From JAWKMZ01 sp041391965 (GTDB taxonomy: Bacteria > Bacteroidota > Bacteroidia > Flavobacteriales > Flavobacteriaceae), in the NCBI GenBank assembly GCA_041391965.1, contig JAWKMZ010000002.1:248001-312000 (forward strand): a stretch of DNA of 64,000 nucleotides, read 5' to 3'. Position 1 is the first letter of the stretch. Every line of letters begins with the position of its first letter. The notes beneath the pieces are model-generated. The model was not told where the DNA came from. It saw nothing but the letters and a program-made list of their open reading frames with translations, and ran no database searches. This document shows positions 63,938-64,000 of the stretch, one piece after another. A program made the translations under genes and the position numbers.

Positions 63938-64000
63938 CCAATATGTTTTTTGTAATAATTGTGTAGATTTTCGGCAGAAGCTCCAAACCATTTTTTGATA
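63934..64000 (-). CDS. 3' end of an unidentified gene (partial)
   Basis: An open minus frame entering from the window edge encodes IKKWFGASAENLHNYYKKHI-Gly and a stop at 63934-63936. The composition looks like real protein and it would converge on the GH113-like gene with a 4-base overlap of stop codons. Too short to identify. Confidence 0.5.
   Translation of the reverse strand, partial: IKKWFGASAENLHNYYKKHIG

Noticed and set aside
1..64000. CRISPR array, insertion sequence, prophage or toxin-antitoxin system
   Set aside because: No spaced repeats, transposase, integrase, phage or paired small toxin genes were seen on either strand.

Overview
The window is AT-rich chromosomal DNA from a member of the Flavobacteriaceae (phylum Bacteroidota). 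The evidence is: SusC/SusD pairs, type IX secretion (T9SS) type A and type B sorting domains, a 287-residue primary sigma factor lacking the long N-terminal region, Bacteroidota-type promoter boxes (TTTG, 17-19 bases, TAnnTTTG), few Shine-Dalgarno sites, a mevalonate pathway, and Bacteroidota-type SpeA. No phage, insertion sequence or CRISPR array was seen. Several genes appear to use TTG starts (mutS and the SGNH partner of the MBOAT gene).

Layout. 1-5.7 kb: housekeeping genes clpP (5' cut by the window edge), clpX, a GH3-family acyl-acid ligase, a DUF2797 protein, rpsU and rpoD. 5.8-14.1 kb: an AsmA-like protein, the queuosine precursor transporter, a folK-deoxynucleoside kinase fusion, a SpoU methyltransferase, mutS, then tRNA-Gly(GCC) and tRNA-Leu(TAA) behind a good consensus promoter. 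14.2-35.4 kb: a complete alpha-glucan (starch/maltodextrin) utilization locus made of two divergent units. The minus unit encodes SusC, SusD, a SusE/F-type lipoprotein with a recently duplicated module, a secreted T9SS GH13 amylase and an unknown T9SS protein. The plus unit encodes a LacI regulator, a maltose-type MFS transporter, beta-phosphoglucomutase, a GH65 phosphorylase, a SusA-like GH13, a GH31 alpha-glucosidase and a lipoprotein GH13. A perfect LacI-type palindrome lies between the two units. The implied route is surface binding and cutting, SusCD import, periplasmic trimming to maltose or glucose, inner-membrane uptake, then phosphorolysis to beta-glucose-1-phosphate and isomerization to glucose-6-phosphate.

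35.4-44.9 kb: a large SprB-repeat T9SS type B surface protein, an msrB-selO-msrA redox-repair group, a TesB thioesterase, a glycerophosphodiesterase, a HI0933-type flavoprotein and a DUF1697 protein. 45-51.3 kb: two mevalonate-pathway kinase-fold enzymes (mvaD and mevalonate kinase), an MBOAT-SGNH O-acyltransferase pair, a UbiA prenyltransferase and an RluB/RsuA-like protein that has lost its catalytic aspartate. 51.6-55.3 kb: a polyamine operon, speA-speB-deoxyhypusine synthase-like gene-small acidic protein, which probably makes putrescine and then homospermidine. 55.4-64 kb: small orphan genes, a three-gene membrane glycosyltransferase operon, a flavoprotein/polyferredoxin pair, a GH113-like lipoprotein and the end of one more gene.

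The most notable points are: the degenerate pseudouridine synthase; the DHS-like gene and acidic partner in the polyamine operon; the MBOAT-SGNH pair inside an isoprenoid cluster; the SelO-Msr grouping; and the regulatory architecture of the alpha-glucan locus (operator, complementary leader element, stacked dyads and an internal terminator).
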